From AP-15 sp963724435 (lineage in GTDB: Bacteria > Pseudomonadota > Alphaproteobacteria > ATCC43930 > CGMCC-115725): a DNA stretch of 64,000 nucleotides. The stretch lies in assembly GCA_963724435.1 (NCBI GenBank), contig CAVRUN010000001.1, forward strand, positions 1,426,001-1,490,000, in the 5' to 3' direction. The notes beneath the pieces were generated by a model. The model was not told the DNA's origin. It worked only from the letters and a program-made list of their open reading frames with translations, and did not search any database. Shown in pieces: positions 1 through 9,242 of the stretch; the stretch's first letter is position 1, and each line of letters starts with the position of its first letter. A program made the position numbers and the translations under genes.

Positions 1-149
1 CCCGGCGGATGAATGACTGCGGCATCGACACCGCCTTCGTCCATCAAGGCGATGGCCTCCTCCGGGGTAAAAGACGTCACCTGCCGATGCGACAGATTGC
101 TCGGCAGACCCGATCCCCACAGGTGAATTTGGGCGTCGACGATCTGCAT
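1..149 (-). CDS. Amidohydrolase family protein, N-terminal part (gene runs off the left edge)
   Basis: Only the first 49 codons are in the window. The start is an ATG read leftward from 149, with a GGGGAAG ribosome-binding site just upstream. The peptide opens with the DxxxH pattern DAQIHLW (Asp5, His9), the first metal-ligand strand of the amidohydrolase-2 class of TIM-barrel hydrolases, followed by a segment ending DEGGVDAAVIHPP that resembles the next barrel strand. Substrate cannot be told from this fragment. It diverges from the luciferase-like gene that starts at 330, leaving a 180-bp shared upstream region. Confidence 0.7.
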   Translation of the reverse strand, partial: MQIVDAQIHLWGSGLPSNLSHRQVTSFTPEEAIALMDEGGVDAAVIHPP

Positions 150-329
150 ATATTCTTCCCCTTTATTTCTCAGGCGTCGAGCAAAGGACGCGATCGTTAC
201 CGCGGCTCACGCGATTGCGGCTGCGTCGAGCATATCATGGATCATTTGCTCACCCGATGCGGATGCGGCGTTGCTTGACTCGAATCACCGGGAGGGATTG
301 GCTCGGGTCGCAGTCGTTTGGAGGTGGGT

Positions 330-1382
330 GTGAAGTTTGGCGATTTCTTGTTTCCCGACAGCCGCCATCCCAGTCGGGACAGCGTCGTAATCGATGAGAC
401 GTTGCGCGAGGCATGGCTCGCCGACGAACTTGGCTGCGATGTGATCTGGCTTGCCGAGCACCATTTCGACGGGATCTGCGCCTATGCCGACCCGATCAGC
501 TTTGCCGGCGCGCTCGCGACGACCACGCGGCAGGCCCAGCTCGGTTTTGCCGTGCTGCAGATGGCATTGCACCACCCGATCCGGGCCGCCGAGCAGATAG
601 CGGTGCTCGACAACATCACCAAGGGACGCCTCGTCGTCGGGCTCGGCCGAGGCTCGTCCTACAATATCTACGATTACACCGGGTTCGGCATCGATCATCA
701 CGAAGCCCAGGCGCGGCTCGACGAGGCGCAAGCAATCATGGTGCGCGCGTGGACCGAGGGCGGATTTCGTCATCACGGCCGGTTCTGGGACCTCGATGTG
801 CCGATGCTGCGCCCGCGCCCCTACACCCGGCCACATCCGCCGATCGTTCGCGCCGCCTCGGGTGAAGCCTCGATGCTCGAACTGGCGCGTCAGGGGCAGC
901 CATTTTTGATGAATGTCCAGTCGTCCGAGATTACCCGACGGCGCTTTATGCTGTACCGCGAGAAAATGGCCGAAGCCGGGTTTGATGCGGCGCGGATCGC
1001 GCACAACCTCGACCACTGCTGGGTATGGCGCAATGTCGTTGTCGCCGAGACCCAGACCGAGGCCGAGCGCATCGGCATCCCAGTCTTCCAGGCGATGGCG
1101 GCCTCGCGCGCTGAAATGCGCAACCGCATTTATCGCGAAACCGGGCAGAGGATCGAGATGCCGGCGAGCGATCTCCCGTCGAGCCGCGCCAGTGTCGAGC
1201 ACGGCTTTATCTGCGGGTCGCCGGCAACAGTCGCGGAGGCGATCGCCGAAATCGCCGAACTCGGCATTGGCGGTGTCATCGTTACCTTTCGCCTTGGCCC
1301 ATTATCACATCAGGCCGCGGCCGACAGCCTCCGTCTATTTATGACCGAGGTCGCCCCGCAGTTCCGCCGCACAAGCCGGTAA
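330..1382 (+). CDS. LLM class flavin-dependent oxidoreductase (luciferase-like)
   Basis: About 350 residues, normal for bacterial-luciferase-like monooxygenases, which use reduced FMN or F420 in a TIM barrel. The first strand and helix (MKFGDFLFPDSRH, then DELGCDVIWLAEHHF) carry the EHHF signature. A GLGRGSSYNIYDYTGFG stretch follows, and the conserved PHPPIVRAASGE region is mid-protein. I chose the GTG at 330 because GGAGG lies 5 bases upstream; an in-frame TTG at 318 would place that Shine-Dalgarno inside the gene. Substrate is unknown. A second family member is at 19352-20401. The gene is followed after 8 bases by a convergent MBL-fold gene. Confidence 0.88.
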   Translation: MKFGDFLFPDSRHPSRDSVVIDETLREAWLADELGCDVIWLAEHHFDGICAYADPISFAGALATTTRQAQLGFAVLQMALHHPIRAAEQIAVLDNITKGRLVVGLGRGSSYNIYDYTGFGIDHHEAQARLDEAQAIMVRAWTEGGFRHHGRFWDLDVPMLRPRPYTRPHPPIVRAASGEASMLELARQGQPFLMNVQSSEITRRRFMLYREKMAEAGFDAARIAHNLDHCWVWRNVVVAETQTEAERIGIPVFQAMAASRAEMRNRIYRETGQRIEMPASDLPSSRASVEHGFICGSPATVAEAIAEIAELGIGGVIVTFRLGPLSHQAAADSLRLFMTEVAPQFRRTSR

Positions 1383-1390
1383 GACGCGGT

Positions 1391-2410
1391 TCAGACCCCG
1401 AACGTAAACCGCGTGCCGATATTGGTGGTCACGAGGCGGTCGGGCATTTCGCGCTGCATCGCCGCAATAAACTTGCCGCCGCTGCAATGCATCGGCACGA
1501 CCACGTCCGGCGAGAGGGCTTTCAACTCGGCGACCGTGTGTTCGACATAATCGATCGGCGCCGGGCCGAGGTGAAACCCGCCCAGGACGGCGTGCAATTT
1601 GCCGATCCCCGACACCGCCATCGCTGCCTTGATCGAGTTGATCAGCCCGACATGGCCGCATGAAGAAATGACGACGAGCCCGCGTCCCTGCACGACATAG
1701 CAGGTCGCATGTTCGTCAAGGTGCTGGTCGGGCACGAGCCGGCCGAGCCGCTCCGCCTCGGTGAAATGGTCGGGCGCGGCCGGAGCGGGTTCGACCAGGG
1801 TGCTGTCCAAAATCCGCTCGAACGAGGTGCGGGCGATCGCTCCGGTCGTAAACGGGCCGGCGAGGGCCTCGGGGCATCCGCAACAGACTGTGGCGACTCG
1901 CTCGGCCTCCAGCGCGGATCGGTCAAGTTTGCCCCACGACACGGGTTCGGCATTGCGCCGCTTGAGCCATTTTTCGGCAAAGGCGCTGTCGCCGCCGGTG
2001 AACAATTTGACCGAGGACGGCATCTGCGCGCGATGGTGGGCGACAAAGCCCTCGAGCCCGCCGTAGTGGTCGCGGTGGCCGTGGCTCAGGATCAGCCCGC
2101 CGATACGGCCGGGGTCGAGATCGAGCAGTTCGAAATTGCGCAGCAGGACCTCGGGGGTGAAACCAAAATCAAGCAGGTACTGCGCGCGGGCGCCGGCCTG
2201 TGCTGATTCGAGATGAAGTGACAGGCCCCATTCACCAGCGAAGGTCGAAAGTTCATGGCCCGGGATATGGCGGACATGCTCGATCTTGACCGCCGGATGC
2301 ATCGCGTCGCTAACAAAGCGGTCATAAGCCGAATCCACGACAACCCGCACCGACAGAGTGTCTACTATCGGCGCGGTAAACGAGGCTGTGTTCGCTGTTT
2401 CGATATCCAT
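1391..2410 (-). CDS. MBL-fold metallo-hydrolase (COG1237-like)
   Basis: 339 residues with the metallo-beta-lactamase metal motif HGHRDH at residues 110-115 inside SHGHRDHYGG, preceded by LLDFGFTPEVLLRN. Later metal-ligand regions are ISSCGHVG and PMHCSGGK. The SHGHRDHYGGL form and the length fit the COG1237 group, whose archaeal members act on pterin-phosphate precursors; in bacteria the substrate is usually unknown. The start has GGAGAG upstream. The protein appears soluble, with no signal peptide. It reads toward the luciferase-like gene and diverges from the GT87-like gene at 2606. Confidence 0.85.
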   Translation of the reverse strand: MDIETANTASFTAPIVDTLSVRVVVDSAYDRFVSDAMHPAVKIEHVRHIPGHELSTFAGEWGLSLHLESAQAGARAQYLLDFGFTPEVLLRNFELLDLDPGRIGGLILSHGHRDHYGGLEGFVAHHRAQMPSSVKLFTGGDSAFAEKWLKRRNAEPVSWGKLDRSALEAERVATVCCGCPEALAGPFTTGAIARTSFERILDSTLVEPAPAAPDHFTEAERLGRLVPDQHLDEHATCYVVQGRGLVVISSCGHVGLINSIKAAMAVSGIGKLHAVLGGFHLGPAPIDYVEHTVAELKALSPDVVVPMHCSGGKFIAAMQREMPDRLVTTNIGTRFTFGV

Positions 2411-2605
2411 CGCTCTCTCCGCGCATCCCGTTGCCGGTTTAGCTTAGCAGCCGCGAAACTCGGCGCGAAGATGCCGGTGCGACTCATGTCGGATAACCAC
2501 CGCTGACCCTCGGGGTATAGCCGGCTTGCCATCCGCCACCGTCGCCGTTGATAAGAGACAGGAAAACAGCGACAACCACCCGTCGAAAATTCAAGGTGCG
2601 CATCG

Positions 2606-3832
2606 ATGTGGGAAACCTTGCGAATTAGCTCGCCAATCGATTTTTTTTGGCATCATCAAGATGTAATACTCAAATGTCTCAAGATATTATTGCTAATTTT
2701 CTTGATCTACAATGCCGTCCAGGAAATTATGTTGCTCGTAAAGGCGTTATATGGGACCAACATTTGGTTCAGCGACTTCTTTGCAATCTGGTCTTATGCC
2801 AATTTTACAGTATCAAGGCAGCCGATCAACATCTACAATAATTTAGCCATACAGGAGATGGAATTCGATCTCGGTGGTGATCCATCGAGGATGGCCCCTT
2901 GTTTTTACCCGCCGTCCTTTCTCATGTATATCGCGCCGCTTGGTATTTTGTCGTTTTACAAAGCATTTGCGTTGTGGGTTATAACATCGTTCGTCCTATA
3001 CTTGTTCGCATCGATTTATAAACAGATGCGCCGCCCCTATGCTATTCTGATCATCATACTGGCGCCTGCGACGATGGTTGGAATAATTACGGGTCAAACA
3101 GGCTTGCTCGCGTCGGCACTGATGGTCGGTGGTTTTCAGCTTGTTAGACCCCGGCCTGTTCTAGCCGGTATTGTATTTGGATTGGCGTCTTTCAAACCGC
3201 AATTCGGCTTACTGATCCCGATTGCTTTAATCTCAGCCCGAGAATGGAAGACTCTGGTTTCGGCCATATTGACTGTGTTTGCCCTCGTGGTTGTCAGCAG
3301 CATCACCTTTGGGTGGCCAATCTGGCTGCGGTGGCTGGCAAAGCTGCCAGAGCACGGTCCATGGGTGGCGCATCTGAATGAACGTTTCCAGCCGACAATA
3401 TTCGCTAATCTGTCATCCCTGGGTGTGAATACCTCGACTGCTTGGATTGTTCAGGTAATTGCCGGGATTGTCGTTGCCGCCTTGATCTGGGTCTGCTTCC
3501 GCCGCGGGGTCACCAACCAAAACACGGCGGCGCTTTTCGTCGGGACATTTCTCGCGACCCCATATGCCTTTGTTTACGATATGCAGATGCTGACAAATGC
3601 GGTCCTGTATTTCCCTCGGCGCGGCAGCCGGACCCCCGGATTATTGGCAGCTGCCGAAACCTTGACCCGCGTCTCGGTGCTGCTACTGCCGAACATGATG
3701 GCGATCAGCTATAAGCTTTCGATGATACGAAGTATTCCCTTGATTATCTTCTTCGGCCTGATCGTGTGGCGAATACTACGCAGCAGGCGACAATCCGAGG
3801 ACAGAGGTTACGCTCTCGAAGGACGTGCTTAG
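2606..3832 (+). CDS. GT87/DUF2029-like polytopic membrane glycosyltransferase
   Basis: 408 residues with about nine to ten hydrophobic segments, starting with CLKILLLIFLIYN near residue 24. An acidic/aromatic loop follows the first segment (NIWFSDFFAIWSYA), and a region reading APCFYPPSFLMYIAPLG precedes the second. This layout resembles the GT87 (DUF2029) family, GT-C enzymes that use polyprenyl-phosphate sugars, such as mycobacterial mannosyltransferases. The first 500 bases are clearly AT-richer than every neighbour, with many TTT/ATA codons, which suggests foreign origin. Its TAG stop overlaps the TAA stop of the convergent livF gene. Acceptor and sugar are unknown. Confidence 0.75.
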   Translation: MWETLRISSPIDFFWHHQDVILKCLKILLLIFLIYNAVQEIMLLVKALYGTNIWFSDFFAIWSYANFTVSRQPINIYNNLAIQEMEFDLGGDPSRMAPCFYPPSFLMYIAPLGILSFYKAFALWVITSFVLYLFASIYKQMRRPYAILIIILAPATMVGIITGQTGLLASALMVGGFQLVRPRPVLAGIVFGLASFKPQFGLLIPIALISAREWKTLVSAILTVFALVVVSSITFGWPIWLRWLAKLPEHGPWVAHLNERFQPTIFANLSSLGVNTSTAWIVQVIAGIVVAALIWVCFRRGVTNQNTAALFVGTFLATPYAFVYDMQMLTNAVLYFPRRGSRTPGLLAAAETLTRVSVLLLPNMMAISYKLSMIRSIPLIIFFGLIVWRILRSRRQSEDRGYALEGRA

Positions 3833-4575
3833 AGCTGGCTTAGCTCAGCCTCCGACCAGGTTTCCGCGCTGGCCCCGGCGAGCGCCCGGACCCGTTCCTC
3901 ATCCCCGGCGAATTCTGCGGCGGCGCCCGAATATACGACCCGACCGTCGTCGAGCACATAGGCGCGGTCGGCGATCGCCACCGCGGCGCGCACATTCTGT
4001 TCGACCAGCAGGATCGAAATACCTTCGTCCCGTGCCGCCGCCACCACGCGGAAGACCTCCTGGACGATCAGCGGCGCCAAGCCCTGCGACGGCTCGTCGA
4101 GGATCAACAGCCTCGGATTGAGGATCAGAGCGCGGGCGATCGCCAGCATCTCCTGCTCGCCGCCCGAAAGCTGTCGCCCCTTGCTGTCACGCCGCTCGGC
4201 CAGCCGCGGAAAGAGTTCGTGGACCCGCGCGATCGTCCACGGCCCTGGGCGATCCAGCGGCACCATCAGGTTTTCTTCGACGGTCAAATTGGGGAAGACG
4301 CGCCGTCCTTCGGGGACATAGCCGACGCCAAGCGCCGCAATGCGATAGGGCGGCCAGTGCGTCGTCTCGCGACCGAATATTTCCACGGTTCCCTGGCGTG
4401 GCGGCGTCAAACCGACAAGGCTTCGCAAGGTCGTGCTCTTTCCCGCTCCGTTGCGGCCGAGCACGGTAACAATCTCGCCCTCGCGCACTTCGAGCCCGAC
4501 ATCGTGCAGGATATGGCTTTTGCCATAAAACGTGTGGAGTTGGGCCGCCTGTAGCGCCAATGCTGCGCTGCTCAT
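3829..4575 (-). CDS. livF: Branched-chain amino acid-type ABC transporter ATP-binding protein LivF
   Basis: 248 residues. Walker A is GRNGAGKST, the signature is LSGGEQEM, and Walker B is LLILDEPSQGLAP followed by the switch His region LLVEQN. The SQGLAP after Walker B and the short length are typical of LivF, the second ATPase of hydrophobic amino acid (HAAT) transporters. Its ATG overlaps the livG stop as ATGA, so the two are translationally coupled. It is the last gene of the leftward operon that begins with the binding protein at 9003. The stop overlaps the convergent GT87-like gene by four bases. Confidence 0.93.
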   Translation of the reverse strand: MSSAALALQAAQLHTFYGKSHILHDVGLEVREGEIVTVLGRNGAGKSTTLRSLVGLTPPRQGTVEIFGRETTHWPPYRIAALGVGYVPEGRRVFPNLTVEENLMVPLDRPGPWTIARVHELFPRLAERRDSKGRQLSGGEQEMLAIARALILNPRLLILDEPSQGLAPLIVQEVFRVVAAARDEGISILLVEQNVRAAVAIADRAYVLDDGRVVYSGAAAEFAGDEERVRALAGASAETWSEAELSQL

Positions 4576-5321
4576 GCCGCCTGTCCCAAATAGGCCGCCT
4601 GGACGCTCTCATTAGCGGCGATTTCCTGCGGCGTGCCTTCGGCCAGCATGCGGCCCTCGGCCAGCACCATGATCCGGTCGGCAAGGTGAAAAACGACGCG
4701 CATGTCGTGCTCAATCAGCACGATCGTCAGTTTCTGATCGCGGTGCAATTGCCGGATCAGCCGAGTGATGTTGAAGGTCTCCTGGTCGCCCATGCCGGCG
4801 GTCGGTTCGTCGAGCAGCAGCAGCCGCGGATTGAGCGCCAACGCCATCATGATTTCGGTCGCGCGCTGGTCGCCATGGCTCAACTCGCCGACCAGCCGGT
4901 TTTCCACATTCGCCAACCCTCCCTTGTCGCACAAATCGGTGACGCGAGTGCTGACGACGGCGTCGGTATGGCGCGAAATCCAAGGCATCAGCCGGTAACC
5001 GGCCGCCACCTCGACTGCGATCCGCAAATTATCCCGCACGCTAAGCTCGGGAAACACCTCGGTGATCTGAAAAGTGCGGGCAATGCCGCGCCACACGCGC
5101 CGGGCCGGTAGCAAATGCGTGATGTCTTCGTCGGCGAACAGGATATGTCCCGCGGACGGGTTCAGAAAACCGCTGATCAGGTTGAAGAAGGTGGTCTTGC
5201 CGGCGCCGTTAGGGCCGATCACCGCGCGCAATTCACCCGCCTCGACCGACATCGAAACATTCTCGACGGCGACAAGGCTGCCGAAGTGACGCGAGACATT
5301 CTCAACCCGGAGAAGGCTCAT
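4572..5321 (-). CDS. livG: Branched-chain amino acid-type ABC transporter ATP-binding protein LivG
   Basis: 249 residues starting MSLLRVENVSRHFGSL. Walker A is GPNGAGKTT, the signature is the LivG form LSHGDQRATE, and Walker B is LLLLDEPTAGMGDQE followed by LIEHDM. The reading frame stays open upstream for 53 more codons, but those residues are unlike the family, and the ATG at 5321 overlaps the livM stop as ATGA. It forms the ATPase heterodimer with LivF and drives import through LivH-LivM. The substrate of this HAAT-type system cannot be read from the ATPases. Confidence 0.93.
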   Translation of the reverse strand: MSLLRVENVSRHFGSLVAVENVSMSVEAGELRAVIGPNGAGKTTFFNLISGFLNPSAGHILFADEDITHLLPARRVWRGIARTFQITEVFPELSVRDNLRIAVEVAAGYRLMPWISRHTDAVVSTRVTDLCDKGGLANVENRLVGELSHGDQRATEIMMALALNPRLLLLDEPTAGMGDQETFNITRLIRQLHRDQKLTIVLIEHDMRVVFHLADRIMVLAEGRMLAEGTPQEIAANESVQAAYLGQAA

Positions 5322-6268
5322 CTGGCGCTCGGACGACGCAGGATTCCGAGCACGCCGCGCGGGAAAAACAAAACGACCAGCACAAAGAACAGACCAATAA
5401 AGGACATCCAGTTTTCGGTCTGGCTCGACACGTAATCTTGCAGAACGACAAAAATAGCGGCGCCGATCAGCGGTCCCCAAAACGCCCGCATCCCACCTAA
5501 TACGGCCATGATCACGAAATCGCCCGACTGGTCCCAGCGCAAATCATGCGGATCGGCGAAATTGTTGAGCAGCGCGTAGAGCGTGCCGGCAAGGGCGACA
5601 AACACGCACGAAACCATCCACGACAGCCAGATATGCCGATCGACCGGGATGCCGAGGAAGCGCGCGCGGCGCTCGTTCTCGCGAATTGCCAGCAAAGTAC
5701 GGCCGAATGGGGAGTGTAGTAGCGCCGCCATGATCCCGGTGGCGACCGCAAAACAGATCAGGACCCAGTAATAGAACGCCTTGTCGCTGTCAAAAATATC
5801 GAGCGAAGCAAAGCCAAAATTGATCGGCAGGCGATGCCAGCCGGAGAGCCCATCATCACCGCCGGTGACCGAATTCCAGCGATAGGTGATAAAGTAAAAT
5901 ACTTGGCCAAAGGCGATCGTGGCCATCGCGAAATAGATCCCGCGCAAGCGCACGATCAGGGGCCCAATCACGGCAGCCGCGGCCGCGCCGGCGAGGACCC
6001 CGATAGCGGTGCCGGCGAGCGTGCTCGGGATCAGATACTTGATCGTCAGCCCCATGCCGTAGACACCGAGCCCGAAATAGGCGGCATGGCCGAACGACAG
6101 GACACCGGTAAAGCCCAGCAGGAAATTGAGCGACATCGCCGCAAGCGCCAGCACCAGCACGCGGCTGCCGAGCGAGGTATAGCCGCCAACCGAACTGATC
6201 CAATACGGCATCGTCAGCAGCAGCACCCAGACGACGACATCGCCGCCGCGCTTGGTCAGCGGCCTCAC
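5318..6268 (-). CDS. livM: Branched-chain amino acid-type ABC transporter permease LivM
   Basis: 316 residues, highly hydrophobic, with the LivM landmark GFTGVLSFGHAAYFGLG after the second membrane segment and the EAA-like cytoplasmic loop LLAIRENERRARFLGI. It starts with GTG at 6268, which shares one base with the livH stop codon, and it ends overlapping livG, so livH-livM-livG-livF is fully coupled. It forms the inner-membrane pore together with LivH. Confidence 0.93.
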   Translation of the reverse strand: MRPLTKRGGDVVVWVLLLTMPYWISSVGGYTSLGSRVLVLALAAMSLNFLLGFTGVLSFGHAAYFGLGVYGMGLTIKYLIPSTLAGTAIGVLAGAAAAAVIGPLIVRLRGIYFAMATIAFGQVFYFITYRWNSVTGGDDGLSGWHRLPINFGFASLDIFDSDKAFYYWVLICFAVATGIMAALLHSPFGRTLLAIRENERRARFLGIPVDRHIWLSWMVSCVFVALAGTLYALLNNFADPHDLRWDQSGDFVIMAVLGGMRAFWGPLIGAAIFVVLQDYVSSQTENWMSFIGLFFVLVVLFFPRGVLGILRRPSAR

Positions 6269-7134
6269 TAGAATCGCCCCTCTTCGCCCAACAGACCGTG
6301 CGGCCGGACCAGCAGTACCAGTCCCATCATCACGTAGATGACAGCCTCCGAGGCCGACGGAAAGAATACCGACGTGATGCCTGAGGCGACGCCGATCAGC
6401 AGGCCCCCCAACAACGTGCCGGGCAGGCTTCCCAACCCGCCGATAATAATCGCGACAAAGCTCGGCATGATCAGCGTGCTGCCGATCGTCGGTTGCAAGC
6501 CCAGCATCCCAGCGGCAAGCACGCCTGCAAGACCGGCGAGATAAATCCCGAGCCCGAAATTCAATGTCCGCAGGACGCGAACATTCACCCCCAGCGCCGA
6601 GACAGTTTCGAGATCGAGGGTGCCGGCGCGAATCCGCATGCCGAGACGGGTTCGGTTCAGGATCAAAAACAGCGCCGCCACCGCCGCAACGACCAGCGCA
6701 ACCATAAACAGCCGGTAACCGGTCAGAAAAAAGAACTGGCTGCTGAGCGGGCTTGACAGCCAGTCGGGAATTGAGAATGGCAGAGTCCCCGGTCCCCAGA
6801 TGTAGCGGGTACCGTCCTCCAGCATAAAAGCGAGGCCAAAGGTCAAAAGGAGACTATAGAGCGGATCGCGGCCATAGAGCCTGCGGATCAGCACTCGTTC
6901 AACAACAAGGCCGATCGCTGCCGTCAGAATGGGTGCAACCGCCAGCGCCCCCCAAAAGCCGAGATACGGGATCAACGTGTAGGCGAGATAGGCGCCGATT
7001 GCGAGAAAACCGCCATGCGCGAAGTTGATGACCCCCGACAGGTTGAGGATCAGCGACAGACCCAGCGCCATCAGCGCGTAAAAGGCGCCGATGATCAGCC
7101 CGTTGAACAGATTGAACAGGATCAGCTGGGTCAT
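6268..7134 (-). CDS. livH: Branched-chain amino acid-type ABC transporter permease LivH
   Basis: 288 residues starting MTQLILFNLFNGLIIGAFYALMALG. The LivH landmark LNLSGVINFAHGGFLAIGAY follows the first segment, with further segments to the C-terminal VMMGLVLLVRPHGLLGEEGRF. The frame is open 81 codons further upstream, but that part is antisense-like and unlike the family, so the ATG at 7134 is preferred. A 31-bp gap separates it from the cytochrome P460-type gene upstream, so they probably share one transcript. Confidence 0.92.
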   Translation of the reverse strand: MTQLILFNLFNGLIIGAFYALMALGLSLILNLSGVINFAHGGFLAIGAYLAYTLIPYLGFWGALAVAPILTAAIGLVVERVLIRRLYGRDPLYSLLLTFGLAFMLEDGTRYIWGPGTLPFSIPDWLSSPLSSQFFFLTGYRLFMVALVVAAVAALFLILNRTRLGMRIRAGTLDLETVSALGVNVRVLRTLNFGLGIYLAGLAGVLAAGMLGLQPTIGSTLIMPSFVAIIIGGLGSLPGTLLGGLLIGVASGITSVFFPSASEAVIYVMMGLVLLVRPHGLLGEEGRF

Positions 7135-7165
7135 GATCGCAAACGGAAGGACACCGCTTTCGGTA

Positions 7166-7690
7166 TCAAGGTGCGTAACGGGTGAAGACAAAGTCGCGAG
7201 CTTTGACCGGCTCGTGGCAGGAAAAGCAGGTATTGAGTACTGCCTCGTCGGCAGGTTTGCCGTCGTTAAATTGAGCAAACCCCCACCCGCCGGTCGAGGC
7301 GTATTTACTTGAGTCCTTGACCATAAACTGCACCCCATTCTTGGGGGGCCCGGCCACGAAAGATTGGGCATGGCCAAAAACTTTGTTGTTTTCCTCCGAC
7401 GGGATGTAACTCCAGGCGAGCCGGGCGATGATTGTACCGTCGGGAAACGGAAGCTTCCCTTCCCGGTACGCCTCGATCGCTACGTCGTTGCCCAGAATGG
7501 CACGGAAATCGTTGAGGTTGCCTTCCTCGTGGGCCACGGAGATCAATCTCCAGTCGCGGTAACCGGAGGGGATTTTGCCCCCAAAGATCGGGGCGCCTCG
7601 TTCATCGGTTTGGCCAGATGCGCAGGCGATGTAGGCGACAGCGCCTGCCAGCACGACAACGGCAACCAGCACGAAACCAATCCGTCTCAC
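7166..7690 (-). CDS. Cytochrome P460 family monohaem protein
   Basis: 174 residues. The N-terminus (MRRIGFVLVAVVVLAGAVAYIACAS) is a signal peptide or membrane anchor, so the domain should be periplasmic. A single c-type haem motif CFSCH is at residues 155-159, near the C-terminus. Landmarks such as YRDWRLISVAHEEGNLNDFRAILGN and FPDGTIIARLAWSY match the cytochrome P460 fold, whose best-known members oxidise hydroxylamine; many relatives have no known substrate. The start is GTG without a clear ribosome-binding site. It sits between the binding protein and the permease genes of a HAAT operon (50 and 31 bp gaps), an unusual position that suggests the two functions are linked. Confidence 0.82.
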   Translation of the reverse strand: MRRIGFVLVAVVVLAGAVAYIACASGQTDERGAPIFGGKIPSGYRDWRLISVAHEEGNLNDFRAILGNDVAIEAYREGKLPFPDGTIIARLAWSYIPSEENNKVFGHAQSFVAGPPKNGVQFMVKDSSKYASTGGWGFAQFNDGKPADEAVLNTCFSCHEPVKARDFVFTRYAP

Positions 7691-7740
7691 AGGTCCGCAT
7701 TCCCATCCGGTGTGGTCGCGCGCTTGAAGGTTTCAAGGCA

Positions 7741-9003
7741 TCAGGCCGGCCACGTCAAATGGCATCCGGTCTCGGCGACGGGCAGAGCGGCGTCAACCCC
7801 CTTAACCAGCTCGGTGACGTGGAAAAAGTCCTCTGGTTCGGGGCCTTTCGCCACCGCATTGCCGACATAGAGTGTCGGCATCAGCTGATGATCGCCCGCG
7901 CGATAAAAGGTGTCATAGGGCATCAGCGCGATTTCGGGTGGCAATTTGAAATTTTCGAGCGCCTTTGCAAGCTTAACCGGATCGAGCGTCTTTTGCTCGT
8001 TCGCGACGAGCGCGCAAGTCCAGGCGGCGACATAGCCGAACCAGTGCCGCGCGGTCGGCACCTTGCCATTGTTGACCTTGCGGATATCGGCCACGAATTC
8101 CGCGACATGCGGCACATTGGGCTGCACCCAGTACCATTCGAACACCCAGGTCCCGATCCGGGCATCGGGTGGCAGGCCTTCGAGTACTTCAAGCTCCTGC
8201 TGCGCGCCGGCGATGTGAAAGCGTTTGTCGAGGCCGAATTGAACCGCCTGCTTTAGCGCATTGACCATGTCCTGACCGGCGGTCAAGAAAATAATAACGT
8301 CCGGATTGGCAGCCTGCGCCTTGATCAGGTAAGCCGAAAAATCCGTGGCCCCAAGCGGTGTCAACGACGCTCCCACCTCAGTGCCACCGAATTTCTTGAG
8401 GCTGGCCTCAAATCCTTGCTGCAATGTGTGGCCAAACGCATAATCGGGGGTGATGAAATACCATTTCTTTCCGTATTTATTGTACAGAATTTTCGATACG
8501 GAATTGGTTTCCATGCGCGTCGTGTTGCACACGCGGAAAACATTCCAGTGGCAATCGCTGCCGGTGACCGAGTCGGTGTGGCCGCCGGTGACGATGTGCA
8601 ATGTCTTGAGCTGACTGGATACGTCGCCGAGTGCTATCGCCATCGCTGAATTGACGTTACCGAGCAGGAAATTGACTTTGTCGCGCTCGATCAGCTTGCG
8701 CGCCTTTTGCACCGCGACTCCGGTATCGGCGCTCGTCGAATCTTCGACCAACAGTTTGACCTGGCGGCCGAGGATGCCGCCTTTGGCATTAATCTGGTCG
8801 ACTGCCAATTGGCAGCCGATCTGCTCGTTTTTGCCGAGTTCGGCGTAGGTGCCGGTCAGCGGGTCGTCGAGACCCATTTTGATCTCGTCGGCGGCCCGCG
8901 CGGTGATGACGAAGGGCGCCGCGACTTGTGCTATTCCGGCCATTGCTGCCGCGCGGATCACGGCGCGACGATCAAGTCGCGTAGATGTTGTCGTGTTAGC
9001 CAT
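7741..9003 (-). CDS. ABC transporter substrate-binding protein (LivK/HAAT type)
   Basis: 420 residues. An N-terminal export signal has a twin arginine (Arg12-Arg13, LDRRAVIRAAAMAG) and a cleavable-looking region ending VITARAADEIKMG. The type-I periplasmic binding fold is clear: DPLTGTYAELGKNEQIG, DQINAKGGILGRQVKLLVEDS, then ATDFSAYLIKAQAANPDVIIFLTAG. It starts with an ATG behind GGGAGGT. It is the first gene of the leftward liv-type operon and would deliver the substrate to LivHM. Family members bind amino acids, amides, urea or aromatic acids; the ligand here is not evident. Confidence 0.9.
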   Translation of the reverse strand: MANTTTSTRLDRRAVIRAAAMAGIAQVAAPFVITARAADEIKMGLDDPLTGTYAELGKNEQIGCQLAVDQINAKGGILGRQVKLLVEDSTSADTGVAVQKARKLIERDKVNFLLGNVNSAMAIALGDVSSQLKTLHIVTGGHTDSVTGSDCHWNVFRVCNTTRMETNSVSKILYNKYGKKWYFITPDYAFGHTLQQGFEASLKKFGGTEVGASLTPLGATDFSAYLIKAQAANPDVIIFLTAGQDMVNALKQAVQFGLDKRFHIAGAQQELEVLEGLPPDARIGTWVFEWYWVQPNVPHVAEFVADIRKVNNGKVPTARHWFGYVAAWTCALVANEQKTLDPVKLAKALENFKLPPEIALMPYDTFYRAGDHQLMPTLYVGNAVAKGPEPEDFFHVTELVKGVDAALPVAETGCHLTWPA

Positions 9004-9242
9004 AGATACCTCCCTAATGTGCAGCCGGCAGCTAACGCTCGGTGGTCGAATTGCGTTGCGGTCGCGTGATTTCTTAAAGCAGTTTAAACCATTTGACGCT
9101 GTTTTGTCGCCTTTTTTTGATGAGCAGCCGATCCGCTAGCTCCTTAACATCCCTTAATTCCCGGAGACGCCATATGGGTGCCGGGAATGATCAGAGATCG
9201 CATTGTGCATACCGGCGCATGGATCGGTGAGGAGGAGCATAG

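Noticed and set aside
285..1202. 305-codon minus-strand frame
   Set aside because: Antisense to the luciferase-like gene, and the peptide is Arg/His/Gly-rich with no family likeness.
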